From assembly GCF_000021305.1 (NCBI RefSeq), contig NC_011772.1, positions 4,741,001-4,805,000 of the forward strand: 64,000 nucleotides of DNA. The letters are read 5' to 3'. Below, piece by piece: positions 36,196 to 48,857 of the stretch. The stretch comes from Bacillus cereus G9842 (lineage in GTDB: Bacteria; Bacillota; Bacilli; Bacillales; Bacillaceae_G). The notes beneath the pieces were generated by a model. The model was not told where the DNA came from and searched no databases. It saw only the letters and a list, made by a program, of their open reading frames with translations. How positions within the stretch are numbered: the first letter of the stretch is position 1; the number at the start of each line of letters is the position of its first letter. Both the position numbers and the translations under genes were made by a program.

Positions 36196-37643
36196 TACAT
36201 CTCCTCCACTAATTGTCTTAGCTCTCGTCTTAACAATTTTTTCGAAGCATTTCGTGGTAATTCCTCTAAGAAACACGCTTTTTTCGGCACTTTATATTTC
36301 GCTAATTTCTCCTCGCAAAAATGAATAATTTCTTCTTCTGTTACCTCCCCATTTTTTACAACAAAAGCAGCTGGTACTTGTCCCCATTTATCGTCAGTCA
36401 TACCGACGACACCTGCTTCTGCTACCATCGGATGAGAAAGCAACACTTCTTCAATTTGGGCCGGATATATATTCTCTCCGCCAGAAATGATTAAATCACT
36501 GCGTCGATCTAATACGTATAAAAATCCTTCTTCGTCTAAATAACCGAGGTCACCAGTATGAAGCCATCCATTTTGAATGGTTTCGCGCGTCGCATCTTCA
36601 CGGTTAAAATAACCGCCTGTTACGTTCGGTCCTTTTACTACGATCTCGCCTTCCACTAACGGCGGCACTACTACACCATCTTTTTCAATACGAAGTTGGC
36701 ACTGAAATAGTGGTTTCCCGGCAGACCCTACTTTCGTTAACATGTAATCCGCGGATAACGTACAAATTTGCGACGACGTTTCTGTCATACCGTACGTTTG
36801 ATATACAGGAATTCCTTTATCTACACATGTTTCGAGTAACGGTTTCGGCGCTGGTCCTCCGCCAAGTAACATACATCGTAAAGAAGATGGATATGTCTCT
36901 TCTCCAAGTCTCTCTAATAAGTCAGTTAACATTTTAGAAACGACAGAAATAATTGTTACGCCTCTCGTTTGAAGTGCTTTATGAATAAAGTCAGCATCAT
37001 ATTTCGGAACGAGTAAAATGCGCATTCCGTACATAATATTTTTCATTAAAAGAGATAACCCGCCAACGTGGAACATCGGCATACAGGCTAACCAACAATC
37101 ATCATCACGAAGCCCTAAATTAAGCGAAGAGCCTACCGCGCTTGCCCAGTGATTACCGTACGTTAAAATAACGCCTTTCGGTTTCCCAGTCGTCCCAGAC
37201 GTATAAATAATTGTCATCGCTTCTTCTAAAGTGAATTCTTCTTGTATAGAGGCTTCCGCCTTCGGTCCATTCATCACTTCGGCGAATGGATATACAGGAA
37301 CATCTTTAGCTTCAAAATCTTGATCCGTTACTAAACATACAACCTCAGCATCCTCCATTTGCCAAAGTAGCTCTTCTCTTGAAAGACGCGTATTTAAAAG
37401 TACAGCTACTGCCCCTACATAAGATAGGGCGTGAATAACTGTAATCATCTCCATACCATTTTTCATCAGAACAGCCACCTTTTGCCCACGCTTCACTCCT
37501 ACATACGTGAGGTGTTCACAAACAGATACTACTTTTTCATGCAGCTGCACGAAAGTAACTTTCTCTTCCTCTATTTCAATTGCAGTGCGATCTGGTGTTA
37601 AAAATGCACGTTGCTTTAACCAATTTGGCATCGTCTCCATCAT
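36195..37643 (-). CDS. menE: o-Succinylbenzoate-CoA ligase (MenE)
   Basis: The 482-residue adenylate-forming enzyme has the P-loop [18 protein letters not shown]5 motif [12 protein letters not shown]7 [14 protein letters not shown] and the catalytic Lys near its C-terminus ([13 protein letters not shown]). It activates o-succinylbenzoate with CoA and ATP for MenB. The start at 37643 (MMETMPNW) has AAAGGAG just upstream, and the extra five residues of the longer ATG are rejected. A 300-bp spacer rich in repeats separates it from menB. Confidence 0.95.
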   Translation of the reverse strand: MMETMPNWLKQRAFLTPDRTAIEIEEEKVTFVQLHEKVVSVCEHLTYVGVKRGQKVAVLMKNGMEMITVIHALSYVGAVAVLLNTRLSREELLWQMEDAEVVCLVTDQDFEAKDVPVYPFAEVMNGPKAEASIQEEFTLEEAMTIIYTSGTTGKPKGVILTYGNHWASAVGSSLNLGLRDDDCWLACMPMFHVGGLSLLMKNIMYGMRILLVPKYDADFIHKALQTRGVTIISVVSKMLTDLLERLGEETYPSSLRCMLLGGGPAPKPLLETCVDKGIPVYQTYGMTETSSQICTLSADYMLTKVGSAGKPLFQCQLRIEKDGVVVPPLVEGEIVVKGPNVTGGYFNREDATRETIQNGWLHTGDLGYLDEEGFLYVLDRRSDLIISGGENIYPAQIEEVLLSHPMVAEAGVVGMTDDKWGQVPAAFVVKNGEVTEEEIIHFCEEKLAKYKVPKKACFLEELPRNASKKLLRRELRQLVEEM

Positions 37644-37664
37644 ACATTCTCCTTTCATGAAAGA

Positions 37665-37693
37665 AAGAGACTTGATATGACATCAAGTCTCTT
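37665..37693. terminator. 12-bp hairpin in the menB-menE spacer
   Basis: AAGAGACTTGAT and ATCAAGTCTCTT form a perfect stem with a 5-nt loop, just upstream of the menE ribosome site. Minus-strand T-rich sequence (TTCTTTC) is weak, so it may be a processing or partial termination signal. Confidence 0.5.
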
Positions 37694-37694
37694 A

Positions 37695-37955
37695 GTTGTT
37701 TTGTTTCCGGTTTGATCTCATCTAGCTGCGCCTCCTAGCCCCTTCCGTCTAAGAACCTTCCGCACGAGAAAGTAAAGTACACTTTCTGTGCGAAAGAACC
37801 TTAGCCTACGAGGCTAAACAGTCGGCTCCGCTTTTAAAACATCCAGCTATAGTAGCTAGAATGTTCGGTGGCTTCACTTCTTCCTACGAGGCAAAAAGCG
37901 CCTCTACGTCAGAAGCTCCATCCCCCTCACATTCTAAGCGAGCCGCTTTCGCTTT
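37695..37955. repeat. Hairpin-rich intergenic repeat island in the men operon
   Basis: The 260-bp spacer has no ORF and is denser in GC than its surroundings. It holds CGCACGAGAAAGT with ACTTTCTGTGCG (37761-37792), TTAGCCT with AGGCTAA (37801-37817) and GAGGC with GCCTC (37888-37904). The TCTAGCTGCGCCTCCTAGCC segment resembles the CTAGCT-GCGCCTAGC intergenic repeats of Bacillales. It splits the men operon between menB and menE. Confidence 0.6.
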
Positions 37956-37958
37956 TGA

Positions 37959-38777
37959 TCACGGGAAACGAGGGAATTGACCGAAGTCCGGACTGCGTTT
38001 TTCTTTGAACGCGTCGCGACCTTCTTTTGCTTCGTCAGTTGTGTAATACAATAATGTTGCATCTCCAGCTAGTTGTTGAATACCAGCTAGACCGTCTGTG
38101 TCTGCGTTGAATGCAGCTTTTAGGAAACGAAGTGCCATTGGGCTGTTTGCTAAGATTTCTTGTGCCCATTGTACTGTTTCTGCTTCAAGTTCTTCTAATG
38201 GTACTACTGTGTTTACTAAGCCCATATCAAGCGCTTCTTGTGCACTATATTGACGGCATAGGTACCAAATTTCGCGAGCTTTCTTGTGGCCTACCATACG
38301 AGCTAGGTAACCAGCTCCGTATCCACCGTCAAAGCTTCCTACTTTAGGACCTGTTTGTCCGAATACAGCGTTGTCTGCAGCGATTGTTAAGTCACATACG
38401 ATATGAAGTACGTGTCCACCACCGATTGCATAACCTGCTACCATTGCGATAACTGGTTTAGGAATTGCACGAATTAGACGTTGTAAATCTAATACGTTTA
38501 AACGAGGGATTTGGTCGTCACCTACATATCCACCATGACCGCGAACTTTTTGGTCGCCGCCAGAACAGAATGCACGTCCACCTTCACCTGTTAAAATGAT
38601 AACGCCAACATTTGCATCATCACGAGCGTGTGCAAATGCGTTGATTAACTCCATTACCGTTTTTGGACGGAATGCGTTATGTACTTCAGGACGGTTAATC
38701 GAAATCTTTGCGATACCATTGTATGTTGAATAAATAATATCTTCGTAATTGCCTTCTTTTACCCATTCAATAGCCAT
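37959..38777 (-). CDS. menB: 1,4-Dihydroxy-2-naphthoyl-CoA synthase (MenB)
   Basis: The 272-residue crotonase-fold enzyme closes the naphthoquinol ring from o-succinylbenzoyl-CoA. It shows the oxyanion-hole motifs [11 protein letters not shown] and [20 protein letters not shown], and the MenB-specific [21 protein letters not shown]. Length matches the family. ATG at 38777 follows AAGGAGG. It lies 68 bp after menH on the same strand. Confidence 0.96.
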   Translation of the reverse strand: MAIEWVKEGNYEDIIYSTYNGIAKISINRPEVHNAFRPKTVMELINAFAHARDDANVGVIILTGEGGRAFCSGGDQKVRGHGGYVGDDQIPRLNVLDLQRLIRAIPKPVIAMVAGYAIGGGHVLHIVCDLTIAADNAVFGQTGPKVGSFDGGYGAGYLARMVGHKKAREIWYLCRQYSAQEALDMGLVNTVVPLEELEAETVQWAQEILANSPMALRFLKAAFNADTDGLAGIQQLAGDATLLYYTTDEAKEGRDAFKEKRSPDFGQFPRFP

Positions 38778-38845
38778 TACAACTACCTCCTTGTATATTT
38801 CTGATTTCATCTATAAGCGTGGCTTCCTTCTTGCTGAAAAAAGTA

Positions 38846-42800
<3,955 letters not shown>

Positions 42801-42928
42801 AATTGTCTCCCCCCTATGGGCGAAAAATAGTCATAATTACGCTTGATTTTAAGATACACCTCAAACGAAAGGCCTGTCAACGTTTAGCATTTCTGAGAAA
42901 TTCACCTTCTCTTCCTAGAAAATAAACG

Positions 42929-42957
42929 TTGACACTAAATGATGCTTTTTCTACACT
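42929..42957 (+). promoter_or_regulatory. Sigma-A promoter of menA
   Basis: TTGACA and TACACT are separated by 17 bp, 37 bp upstream of the menA ATG. Confidence 0.7.
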
Positions 42958-42994
42958 TAGTTGTGTACAATATGTGACCAAAGGAGGATTCAAC

Positions 42995-43948
42995 ATGGAA
43001 ATGAACGTCAAAACGAATTCCTCTCCTACGGCGCCAAAGCCAAGTAAGCAAACAGGCTGGCGCATCTGGTGGAGTTTACTACGTCCCCATACATTAACAG
43101 CCGCTTTCGTACCTGTTTTCATCGGAACAGCATATTCGATGCAGGTCGGAGGTATAAATCAAATACATCTTCCTCTTTTCCTTATGATGCTTCTTGCTTG
43201 TCTTCTCATTCAAGCAGCAACAAACATGTTTAATGAATACTTTGATTATAAAAGAGGACTTGATCACGAAGGTTCAGTTGGTATCGGCGGCGCTATCGTT
43301 CGCGATGGCATTCAGCCAAAAACAGTGCTTAACTTAGCATTTGGATTTTTCGGCATCGCAATACTATTAGGTGTTTATATTTGTATGAATTCTAGTTGGT
43401 GGCTTGCTGCAATCGGTCTTGTTTGTATGGCCGTTGCTTACCTTTATACAGGTGGCCCACTTCCAATTGCATATACACCATTTGGAGAGTTGACAGCCGG
43501 ATTATTTATGGGTGTCATTATTATTGGGATTTCATTCTTTATTCAAACTGGCACTGTAACATCAGAAGTCATTTTACTATCTATTCCAAGCTCCATTTTA
43601 ATTGGTGCCATTTTACTAGCTAATAATATTCGTGACTTGGATGGCGATAAAGAAAACGGTCGTAAAACGTTAGCAATTCTCGTTGGACGTGAAAGAGCTG
43701 TTGGTGTACTTGCTTCGATGTTCATCGTTTCCTACATTTGGACAATTGCTTTAATTATCGTGGGCATCGTATCACCATGGATGCTTATCGTATTTTTAAG
43801 TGCACCGAAAGCATTTAAAGCGACGAAAGGCTTTATCGACAAAAGCATTCCAATGGAAATGGTACCTGCGATGATTGCAACAGCAAAAACAAATACAATC
43901 TTCGGTTTCCTAATGGGAATCGGATTATTACTTGGATATTTCCTATAA
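42995..43948 (+). CDS. menA: DHNA prenyltransferase (MenA)
   Basis: The 317-residue UbiA-family membrane enzyme attaches the heptaprenyl chain to 1,4-dihydroxy-2-naphthoate. It has eight to nine helices, the first Asp-rich motif in NMFNEYFDYKRGLDHEGS and the second in LANNIRDLDGDKENGRKTLA. ATG at 42995 follows AAAGGAGG. The upstream in-frame ATG at 42929 lies in the promoter and is rejected. It is divergent from menF and followed by a bcr-like repeat and terminator. Confidence 0.95.
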   Translation: MEMNVKTNSSPTAPKPSKQTGWRIWWSLLRPHTLTAAFVPVFIGTAYSMQVGGINQIHLPLFLMMLLACLLIQAATNMFNEYFDYKRGLDHEGSVGIGGAIVRDGIQPKTVLNLAFGFFGIAILLGVYICMNSSWWLAAIGLVCMAVAYLYTGGPLPIAYTPFGELTAGLFMGVIIIGISFFIQTGTVTSEVILLSIPSSILIGAILLANNIRDLDGDKENGRKTLAILVGRERAVGVLASMFIVSYIWTIALIIVGIVSPWMLIVFLSAPKAFKATKGFIDKSIPMEMVPAMIATAKTNTIFGFLMGIGLLLGYFL

Positions 43949-43955
43949 AGTGAAA

Positions 43956-44102
43956 CTTTAATCAATGGAGGGGTTGTTCATTTCCACTGATTATCAGCCC
44001 TCACCAATCGGGCGTTTACGGGCAGTTAATCTCTCACCTAGCTTCTTTGCTCCAGCCGAATTTGTAGGTGGGAGTTTTACTGCCCGGCAAATAGCGGGGT
44101 AA
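43956..44102 (+). repeat. bcr1-like structured dispersed repeat
   Basis: The 147-bp element has two parts. The first is a hairpin (AATCAATGGA with TTCCACTGATT). The second is a 22-bp stem, from CGGGCAG to CACCTA in the left arm and TAGGTGGGAG to CTGCCCG in the right arm. It ends CAAATAGCGGGG. Its first 57 bp recur at 27021-27078 and its hairpin core at 52796. Size, structure and position fit the bcr1 element of the B. cereus group, by memory and not by alignment. Confidence 0.6.
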
Positions 44103-44103
44103 G

Positions 44104-44131
44104 AAGGAGCTGCTTATGCGGCTCCTTTTTC
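44104..44131 (+). terminator. menA terminator
   Basis: AAGGAGC pairs with GCTCCTT around a TGCTTATGCG-type loop, followed by five T. Confidence 0.8.
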
Positions 44132-44212
44132 ATATCTGAAATTCATCTCATAATTCCTACTCTCAACGCTCATACTATGTAAAGAAACTGAATTGTAGGA
44201 AGGTGGACGACT

Positions 44213-44944
44213 ATGTTAACTCCACAACAAATAGGTCAATTTAAATCCATTTTAGAAAAACAAAAACAAGAACTAGAGCAAACGATACAAACTCATGAAA
44301 ATACAGATCGTGCTTCTGAACGCGATTCAGTAGGAGAACTGTCTAGCTATGACAACCATCCAGGTGATATGGCTACAGAATTATACGAACGAGAAAAAGA
44401 TTTCGGACTCATCGAATTTTGGCATAAACAACTAGATGATACAAAACATGCACTGCAAAAAATCGAAGCGGGTACGTACGGCATTTGCGAAGTGTCTGGC
44501 GAAGAAATTCCATTTGAAAGATTAGAAGCAATGCCGACTGCTACAACATGCATCCAGCACGCGACAAATAAGTTAAATATGAATACACGACCAGTTGAAG
44601 AAGAAGTGTTGTCTCCTTCTTTCCACAAGCATGATGAGGACCATTCTGTTGAGTACGATGCGGAAGATGCGTGGCAAGATGTCGCAAATTACGGAACATC
44701 TGAAACGCCGTCTGATTTAGAAAGACAAGATTCAAAAAACTATAATGGCATGTATGTAAATAGTGAAGAAAACGTAGGCTACGTGGAGGATTTTGAAAAC
44801 TTTATCGGTACGGATATGTACGGGAAAAACCCACAAGTTTTCGCTACAGAGGAACATGAAGAATATGAACAAATGCTTGATGACTTTGAAGAGCGTACCT
44901 TTAAGGGCGAATTATCTTCAAATGAATCTAGTTCCAAAGAATAA
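44213..44944 (+). CDS. yteA: YteA-family DksA/TraR-type zinc-finger protein
   Basis: The 243-residue acidic protein has the DksA/TraR-like N-terminal coiled coil (QFKSILEKQKQELEQTIQTH) and the YteA signature SVGELSSYDNHPGDMATELYERE. It also has TYGICEVSGEEIPFERLEA, in which the zinc-finger cysteines are mostly replaced, since only one remains before the later ATTCIQH. The long C-terminal acidic part is specific to Bacillus YteA, a sporulation-associated protein of unknown mechanism. AGGAAGGTGG precedes the ATG, and a strong terminator follows. Confidence 0.88.
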   Translation: MLTPQQIGQFKSILEKQKQELEQTIQTHENTDRASERDSVGELSSYDNHPGDMATELYEREKDFGLIEFWHKQLDDTKHALQKIEAGTYGICEVSGEEIPFERLEAMPTATTCIQHATNKLNMNTRPVEEEVLSPSFHKHDEDHSVEYDAEDAWQDVANYGTSETPSDLERQDSKNYNGMYVNSEENVGYVEDFENFIGTDMYGKNPQVFATEEHEEYEQMLDDFEERTFKGELSSNESSSKE

Positions 44945-44945
44945 A

Positions 44946-44976
44946 AAAAAGCATTCCGAAAATCGGAATGCTTTTT
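44946..44976. terminator. Bidirectional terminator
   Basis: AAAAAGCATTCCGA and TCGGAATGCTTTTT form a perfect 14-bp stem with a 3-nt loop between the convergent yteA and cold-shock genes. Confidence 0.92.
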
Positions 44977-44988
44977 ATCGCTAGCTAA

Positions 44989-45189
44989 TTAGTTTTTTGT
45001 AACGTTAGCTGCTTGTGGTCCGCGGTTTCCTTCAACGATTTCGAAAGAAACTTCTTGACCTTCTTCTAAAGTTTTGAAGCCGTCGCCTTGGATAGCTGAG
45101 AAATGTACGAATACGTCTTCTCCGCCTTCAACTTCGATGAAGCCAAAACCTTTTTCGCCGTTAAACCATTTAACTTTACCTGTTTGCAT
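44989..45189 (-). CDS. CspA-family cold-shock protein
   Basis: The 66-residue single OB-fold protein has RNP1 KGFGFIEV and RNP2 VFVHFSAI, which bind single-stranded RNA and DNA and melt structures at low temperature. The short length and acidic pattern match Bacillus Csp proteins. AGGAGG precedes the ATG. A long 5' untranslated region of about 135 nt with a stable hairpin runs back to a strong promoter, as is usual for cold-shock mRNAs. Confidence 0.97.
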   Translation of the reverse strand: MQTGKVKWFNGEKGFGFIEVEGGEDVFVHFSAIQGDGFKTLEEGQEVSFEIVEGNRGPQAANVTKN

Positions 45190-45223
45190 GTCATGTACCT
45201 CCTAAATAAAAATGAAACTATGA

Positions 45224-45243
45224 ATCCACATGAAAAGGTGGAT
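45224..45243 (-). promoter_or_regulatory. Hairpin in the cold-shock mRNA leader
   Basis: ATCCAC and GTGGAT pair around the loop 35 nt upstream of the csp start. It is a candidate thermoresponsive leader element, and its function is inferred from the family. Confidence 0.5.
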
Positions 45244-45332
45244 ATAAAGGACATGAATGTATAACAAGCTTACAGCCTTTAATACAACGTGCTTTATTTC
45301 CGTACCACATTATGTAGCTCAATAGTGTTTTC

Positions 45333-45361
45333 ACTATATCATGCTATGTCGAAAACGTCAA
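45333..45361 (-). promoter_or_regulatory. Sigma-A promoter of the cold-shock gene
   Basis: On the minus strand TTGACG and TATAGT are separated by 17 bp. This places the start of the mRNA about 135 nt before the ATG. Confidence 0.7.
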
Positions 45362-45511
45362 ATGAGAACACTTTCATTCCATCATTTTTTATAATCCTAG
45401 TATAACCTTAAATTTTCATTCTACTTTTATTCGAAAATTAACAAAACTATAGTGTTCTAATTCTTTTAACTTCTGTACAATATAATTACTACATATTTAT
45501 GAGGTGAAAAA

Positions 45512-46294
45512 ATGCAAGCACATGAAATCGAATATAAGTTATATGGCGATGATATGCAATTTGTTGAAATTGAATTAGACCCAAAGGAAAGCGTTGTCGC
45601 AGAAGCGGGCGCAATGATGATGATGGAAGACTACATCGAAATGGAGACAATCTTCGGTGATGGTTCTGGCCCATCTAACGGTCTATTCGGAAAATTAATG
45701 GGAGCAGGTAAACGTCTCGTTACAGGTGAAAGCATGTTTATGACTGTATTTACAAATACAGGGCACGGCAAACGCCACGTCTCATTTGCTGCTCCTTATC
45801 CTGGTAAAATTATTCCTGTAGATTTAACAGAATACCAAGGGAAAATCGTTTGTCAAAAAGATGCCTTTCTTTGTGCCGCAAAAGGTGTTTCTATTGGAAT
45901 TGAATTTACAAAAAAAATAGGAACTGGTTTCTTCGGTGGTGAAGGTTTCATCATGCAGAAACTTGAAGGTGACGGCCTCGCTTTCATGCACGCAGGCGGA
46001 ACTGTATATAAACGTGAATTAAAACCTGGTGAGAAACTTCGCATTGATACAGGTTGTCTCGTTGCCATGACAAAGGATATTAACTATGATATCGAATTCG
46101 TTGGAAAAGTAAAAACAGCTCTATTTGGCGGTGAGGGTTTATTCTTCGCAACATTAGAAGGTCCTGGAACAGTTTGGATTCAGTCCTTAACACTTAGCCG
46201 ATTAGCAGCACGCCTTACAAGCCCAGCAGCGCAAAGTACTGGTGAAGGTAGTGTATTAGGTGGACTTGGTCGTTTATTGGATGGGAAAGAGTAA
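45512..46294 (+). CDS. AIM24/TIGR00266-family protein
   Basis: The 260-residue beta-rich protein has the family features [17 protein letters not shown], the Gly-rich loop [38 protein letters not shown] and [16 protein letters not shown]. The family occurs widely in bacteria, and its eukaryotic member AIM24 is mitochondrial. The biochemical role is unknown. ATG follows GAGGTG. A decayed copy of its last 85 bp lies 460 bp downstream, so the gene was once partly or wholly duplicated. Confidence 0.9.
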   Translation: MQAHEIEYKLYGDDMQFVEIELDPKESVVAEAGAMMMMEDYIEMETIFGDGSGPSNGLFGKLMGAGKRLVTGESMFMTVFTNTGHGKRHVSFAAPYPGKIIPVDLTEYQGKIVCQKDAFLCAAKGVSIGIEFTKKIGTGFFGGEGFIMQKLEGDGLAFMHAGGTVYKRELKPGEKLRIDTGCLVAMTKDINYDIEFVGKVKTALFGGEGLFFATLEGPGTVWIQSLTLSRLAARLTSPAAQSTGEGSVLGGLGRLLDGKE

Positions 46295-46339
46295 AAAGGG
46301 CCCTTATGTTGGCATGGCCATCGACTAATAAAATACTAC

Positions 46340-46388
46340 AATTAAAACACCCTTGCTTGCAGTAATGCAGTGAAAGGGTGTTTTAATT
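46340..46388. terminator. Hairpin terminator after the AIM24-family gene
   Basis: AATTAAAACACCCTT and AAGGGTGTTTTAATT pair over 15 bp. The loop holds a second small dyad TGCAGTAATGCA. Confidence 0.85.
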
Positions 46389-46508
46389 TACGTCTACAAA
46401 CGAGAAAAAACAGATGAAATAAAGTAATAAGGTTTACTTCAGTAAAATAAGGTATATTATATTTGTTGAATAGATTCTCTTTCAAGACAAGAAAAGTAGG
46501 TGAACAAA

Positions 46509-46658
46509 GTGGGAAAATATCAATTAGATTCCAAAAGTCAGGTAGCTGTGGCAAAGTTTCATGAAAAACAGAAGCCTGCCAAATTTGATAAAAAGCAGCA
46601 ACTTGAACAATTGCGTGCGGAGTATTTGAAAAAGAAGCAAAAACAAACAGATAAATAA
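46509..46658 (+). CDS. Small basic protein of unknown function
   Basis: The 49-residue ORF starts at GTG 46509 with AGGTGA five nt upstream. It encodes a highly charged, probably helical peptide (VAVAKFHEKQKPAKFDKKQQ, then LRAEYLKKKQKQTDK). The Lys/Gln content, absence of hydrophobic segments and good ribosome site support a real small protein, perhaps nucleic-acid binding. I do not recognise a named family. It lies between the AIM24-family gene and the decayed copy of that gene's 3' end. Confidence 0.6.
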   Translation: MGKYQLDSKSQVAVAKFHEKQKPAKFDKKQQLEQLRAEYLKKKQKQTDK

Positions 46659-46760
46659 TATGTTTTGTTTCCCGAAATTTTCTGTATATAGTACGAACAA
46701 ACACAAGAAAATAGGTGATTTATTCATCTTTCAAATATATACAGGCTATTTTTTCAAACC

Positions 46761-46843
46761 TCTTACAAGCCCAGCATTATAAAGTACTGGTGAAAGTAGT
46801 ATATTAGGTGGCCTTGTTCGCCTTTTAGATGGAAAAGAGTAAA
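46761..46843 (+). pseudogene. Decayed duplicate of the AIM24-family gene 3' end
   Basis: CTTACAAGCCCAGCA, AAAGTACTGGTGAA and TTAGATGGAAAAGAGTAAAA match the end of the intact gene (46206-46297) in order. Scattered substitutions such as GCAGCGCAAAG to TTATAAAG fit an old duplication. Confidence 0.75.
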
Positions 46844-46878
46844 AAATGCCTCCAATGCAAAAAACATTGGAGGCATTT
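46844..46878. terminator. Bidirectional terminator
   Basis: AAATGCCTCCAATG and CATTGGAGGCATTT form a perfect 14-bp stem. It serves the minus-strand MerR gene and anything read from the left. Confidence 0.88.
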
Positions 46879-46909
46879 CTCTAAAGTTTATGAATATGGC
46901 ATTTTATTT

Positions 46910-47680
46910 TTACTGCGGAGGGCTATACATACCATTTCGAATCATATAATACTCCATCGCGTCATTAAGCCATGCCTCTTCTTCTTCCGTGTAAGGAGAT
47001 GGCATCATATTATTATATTGTTCTTCTACATTCTCTAATTTACCTAAAGAATACATTGTCTCTTCACCAACATACTTAAGAGTCGCCTTCATATGTTCAT
47101 CAACCAATTTTTGCACTTCTGAATCCTCAATTTCTCTTCCAAATAACCTTTTCACTTCTTTTGCTAAACGCACAAACTCTTTATCAAGTGCTATACCTTC
47201 TTCTTCCGGCTTATTATATAATCCATTAGCCAATTCTTTTGATACATATCCTTCAAGCCATAAACTTTGTTCGTTTTCTTTTTGAATGCTGTTAATTAGA
47301 CTCATTAATATGTCACTATCCAACTCTTCATCTTCCTCAAGACATACCCTTGTTCGTTCAAGCGCCTTTATCGAAACTTCAATGTGTTTTTTCTTTTCTT
47401 CAAAGGCTTTTCTTTGTTGTTCCAACGTTTCTTTTAAACTTACATTCAAACTTGGAATTGTAAGCATGACGCGTATTTCTTCTAAACTATATCCTAATAC
47501 TTTAAGACTGACTATTTTCTGTAGCTCTAATATATCTTTTCCTTTGTACACACGGTGACCAGAGCTAACGTTCTTTTCAGGTTTAAGTAGTCCAATTTCA
47601 TCGTAATATTGTAGTGTCCGTATTGATGTGCCTGTTCTCTTTGAAAACTCACCAATTGAACAGCCTTCCTTTTTGCTCAT
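46910..47680 (-). CDS. MerR-family regulator with TipAS domain
   Basis: The 256-residue protein has an N-terminal MerR winged helix (GEFSKRTGTSIRTLQYYDEIGLL), a long dimer helix (LKETLEQQRKAFEEKKKHIE) and a C-terminal TipAS-like domain (about 140-250, with LAKEVKRLFGREIEDSEVQKLVDEH and YTEEEEAWL). TipAS domains trap thiopeptides or other drugs and activate export genes. GGAGGAG precedes the ATG. The divergent neighbour is a lipase, and no transporter is adjacent, so the target is unknown. Confidence 0.88.
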   Translation of the reverse strand: MSKKEGCSIGEFSKRTGTSIRTLQYYDEIGLLKPEKNVSSGHRVYKGKDILELQKIVSLKVLGYSLEEIRVMLTIPSLNVSLKETLEQQRKAFEEKKKHIEVSIKALERTRVCLEEDEELDSDILMSLINSIQKENEQSLWLEGYVSKELANGLYNKPEEEGIALDKEFVRLAKEVKRLFGREIEDSEVQKLVDEHMKATLKYVGEETMYSLGKLENVEEQYNNMMPSPYTEEEEAWLNDAMEYYMIRNGMYSPPQ

Positions 47681-47820
47681 CTTACACTCCTCCTAACAAT
47701 ATGTTTACAAAAATCATACTCCCTCACGTAACTGTAGGTTCAAGCTTTTTTCCAAAAGAATGAATCAAGTTCCTCACTGCATATATTAAACTATACCTTT
47801 TCTTAAGGAGGGCTTCCTTA

Positions 47821-48543
47821 ATGCGTACTCCTTTATCCTTTGATAAAGACACTGCCATACTGTTAGCTTCTTGTTGTGAGTTAACGTATGAACAATATAA
47901 ACAAAATGGTATTTTCGAAATACCAGATGGTTTTCAATATGTACAAGGGTTTCAAGGAAAGGCCATTCAAACAACAGAATGGTTCGGATTTATATTAGAA
48001 TCTGAGGATACAATTATCGTTGCCTTTAGGGGCACTCAAACAGACCCAGATTGGATTATTGACTCTCTTGTCAATCAAAAACCTTATCCTTATGCTTTAA
48101 ATGGTGGAAATGTCCATAACGGCTTTCTCTCTATTTATGAGTCTTGCCGTGATTCTATTATGGATATGCTCGTATCATTGCCAGCACATAAAAAACTGCT
48201 AGCTACTGGGCATAGTCTAGGTGGCGCGCTTGCCACATTACACATATTAGATGCACGTATAAATACTGCCTTCGCACAGTATGGACTTTATTCATTCGCT
48301 TCCCCAAAAGTAGGAGATATCGCTTTTCGAAATTATTATAAACTACAAGTAGCTAGTAGCTTTCGTTTCGTCAACTTGTTCGATGTCGTTCCACTTCTCC
48401 CTCCCCGAAACATAAATTTTAATGATCATGATTGGGAGTATGCACACGTCCATCACAATATGACATTTACAAAAAACACAAAATCCATTACAAATAATCA
48501 TTCCATTACAACATACAAAACATGTCTGACTTCTCATTTTTAA
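47821..48543 (+). CDS. Class 3 lipase-family hydrolase
   Basis: The 240-residue alpha/beta hydrolase has AFRGTQTDPDW near residue 68, nucleophile elbow ATGHSLGGALATL (Ser132), Asp188 in FDVVPLLPP and His227 in NNHSITTY, a complete lipase class 3 triad. There is no signal peptide, so the enzyme is probably cytoplasmic or membrane-associated. AAGGAGG precedes the ATG. Substrate unknown; triglyceride or phospholipid is the family guess. Confidence 0.9.
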   Translation: MRTPLSFDKDTAILLASCCELTYEQYKQNGIFEIPDGFQYVQGFQGKAIQTTEWFGFILESEDTIIVAFRGTQTDPDWIIDSLVNQKPYPYALNGGNVHNGFLSIYESCRDSIMDMLVSLPAHKKLLATGHSLGGALATLHILDARINTAFAQYGLYSFASPKVGDIAFRNYYKLQVASSFRFVNLFDVVPLLPPRNINFNDHDWEYAHVHHNMTFTKNTKSITNNHSITTYKTCLTSHF

Positions 48544-48619
48544 CCAGTAAACAATTGGAAATAAAATATTCATATACTATAATACTCTATGAAGTTATTT
48601 TTGGATGAGGGGACCTTAC

Positions 48620-48754
48620 ATGTTAAAATTTATCTTCACACTTTTTCTTATTGTAATTTTTACGGTCACAGGTTTCTTTACATTTTCATACTTTGCGACA
48701 GGAGAGTATGATGGGGCAGGTATAATATATACCACTATTCCATTTCTTTCTTAA
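48620..48754 (+). CDS. Small single-helix membrane protein
   Basis: The 44-residue ORF has GAGGGG with 7-nt spacing before its ATG and one membrane helix (FTLFLIVIFTVTGFFTF), then a short tail with GEYDGAGIIY. A strong terminator follows directly. Good ribosome site plus terminator favour a real gene. No family is recognised. Confidence 0.6.
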   Translation: MLKFIFTLFLIVIFTVTGFFTFSYFATGEYDGAGIIYTTIPFLS

Positions 48755-48761
48755 GCAAAAT

Positions 48762-48800
48762 AAATAAAACGAGCTTAAAAAAAGTAAGCTCGTTTTATTT
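48762..48800. terminator. Bidirectional terminator
   Basis: AAATAAAACGAGCTTA and TAAGCTCGTTTTATTT form a perfect 16-bp stem with a 7-nt loop between the small membrane protein and glgP. Confidence 0.92.
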
Positions 48801-48857
48801 ATTAATATCAATTTTTGTTAGTAAATAGATAATATATCCCCCAACGTAGCAACCTCT

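Noticed and set aside
43956..44102. Riboswitch downstream of menA
   Set aside because: The structure lies after menA and before its terminator, not in a leader, and parts recur elsewhere in the window, so a dispersed repeat explains it better.
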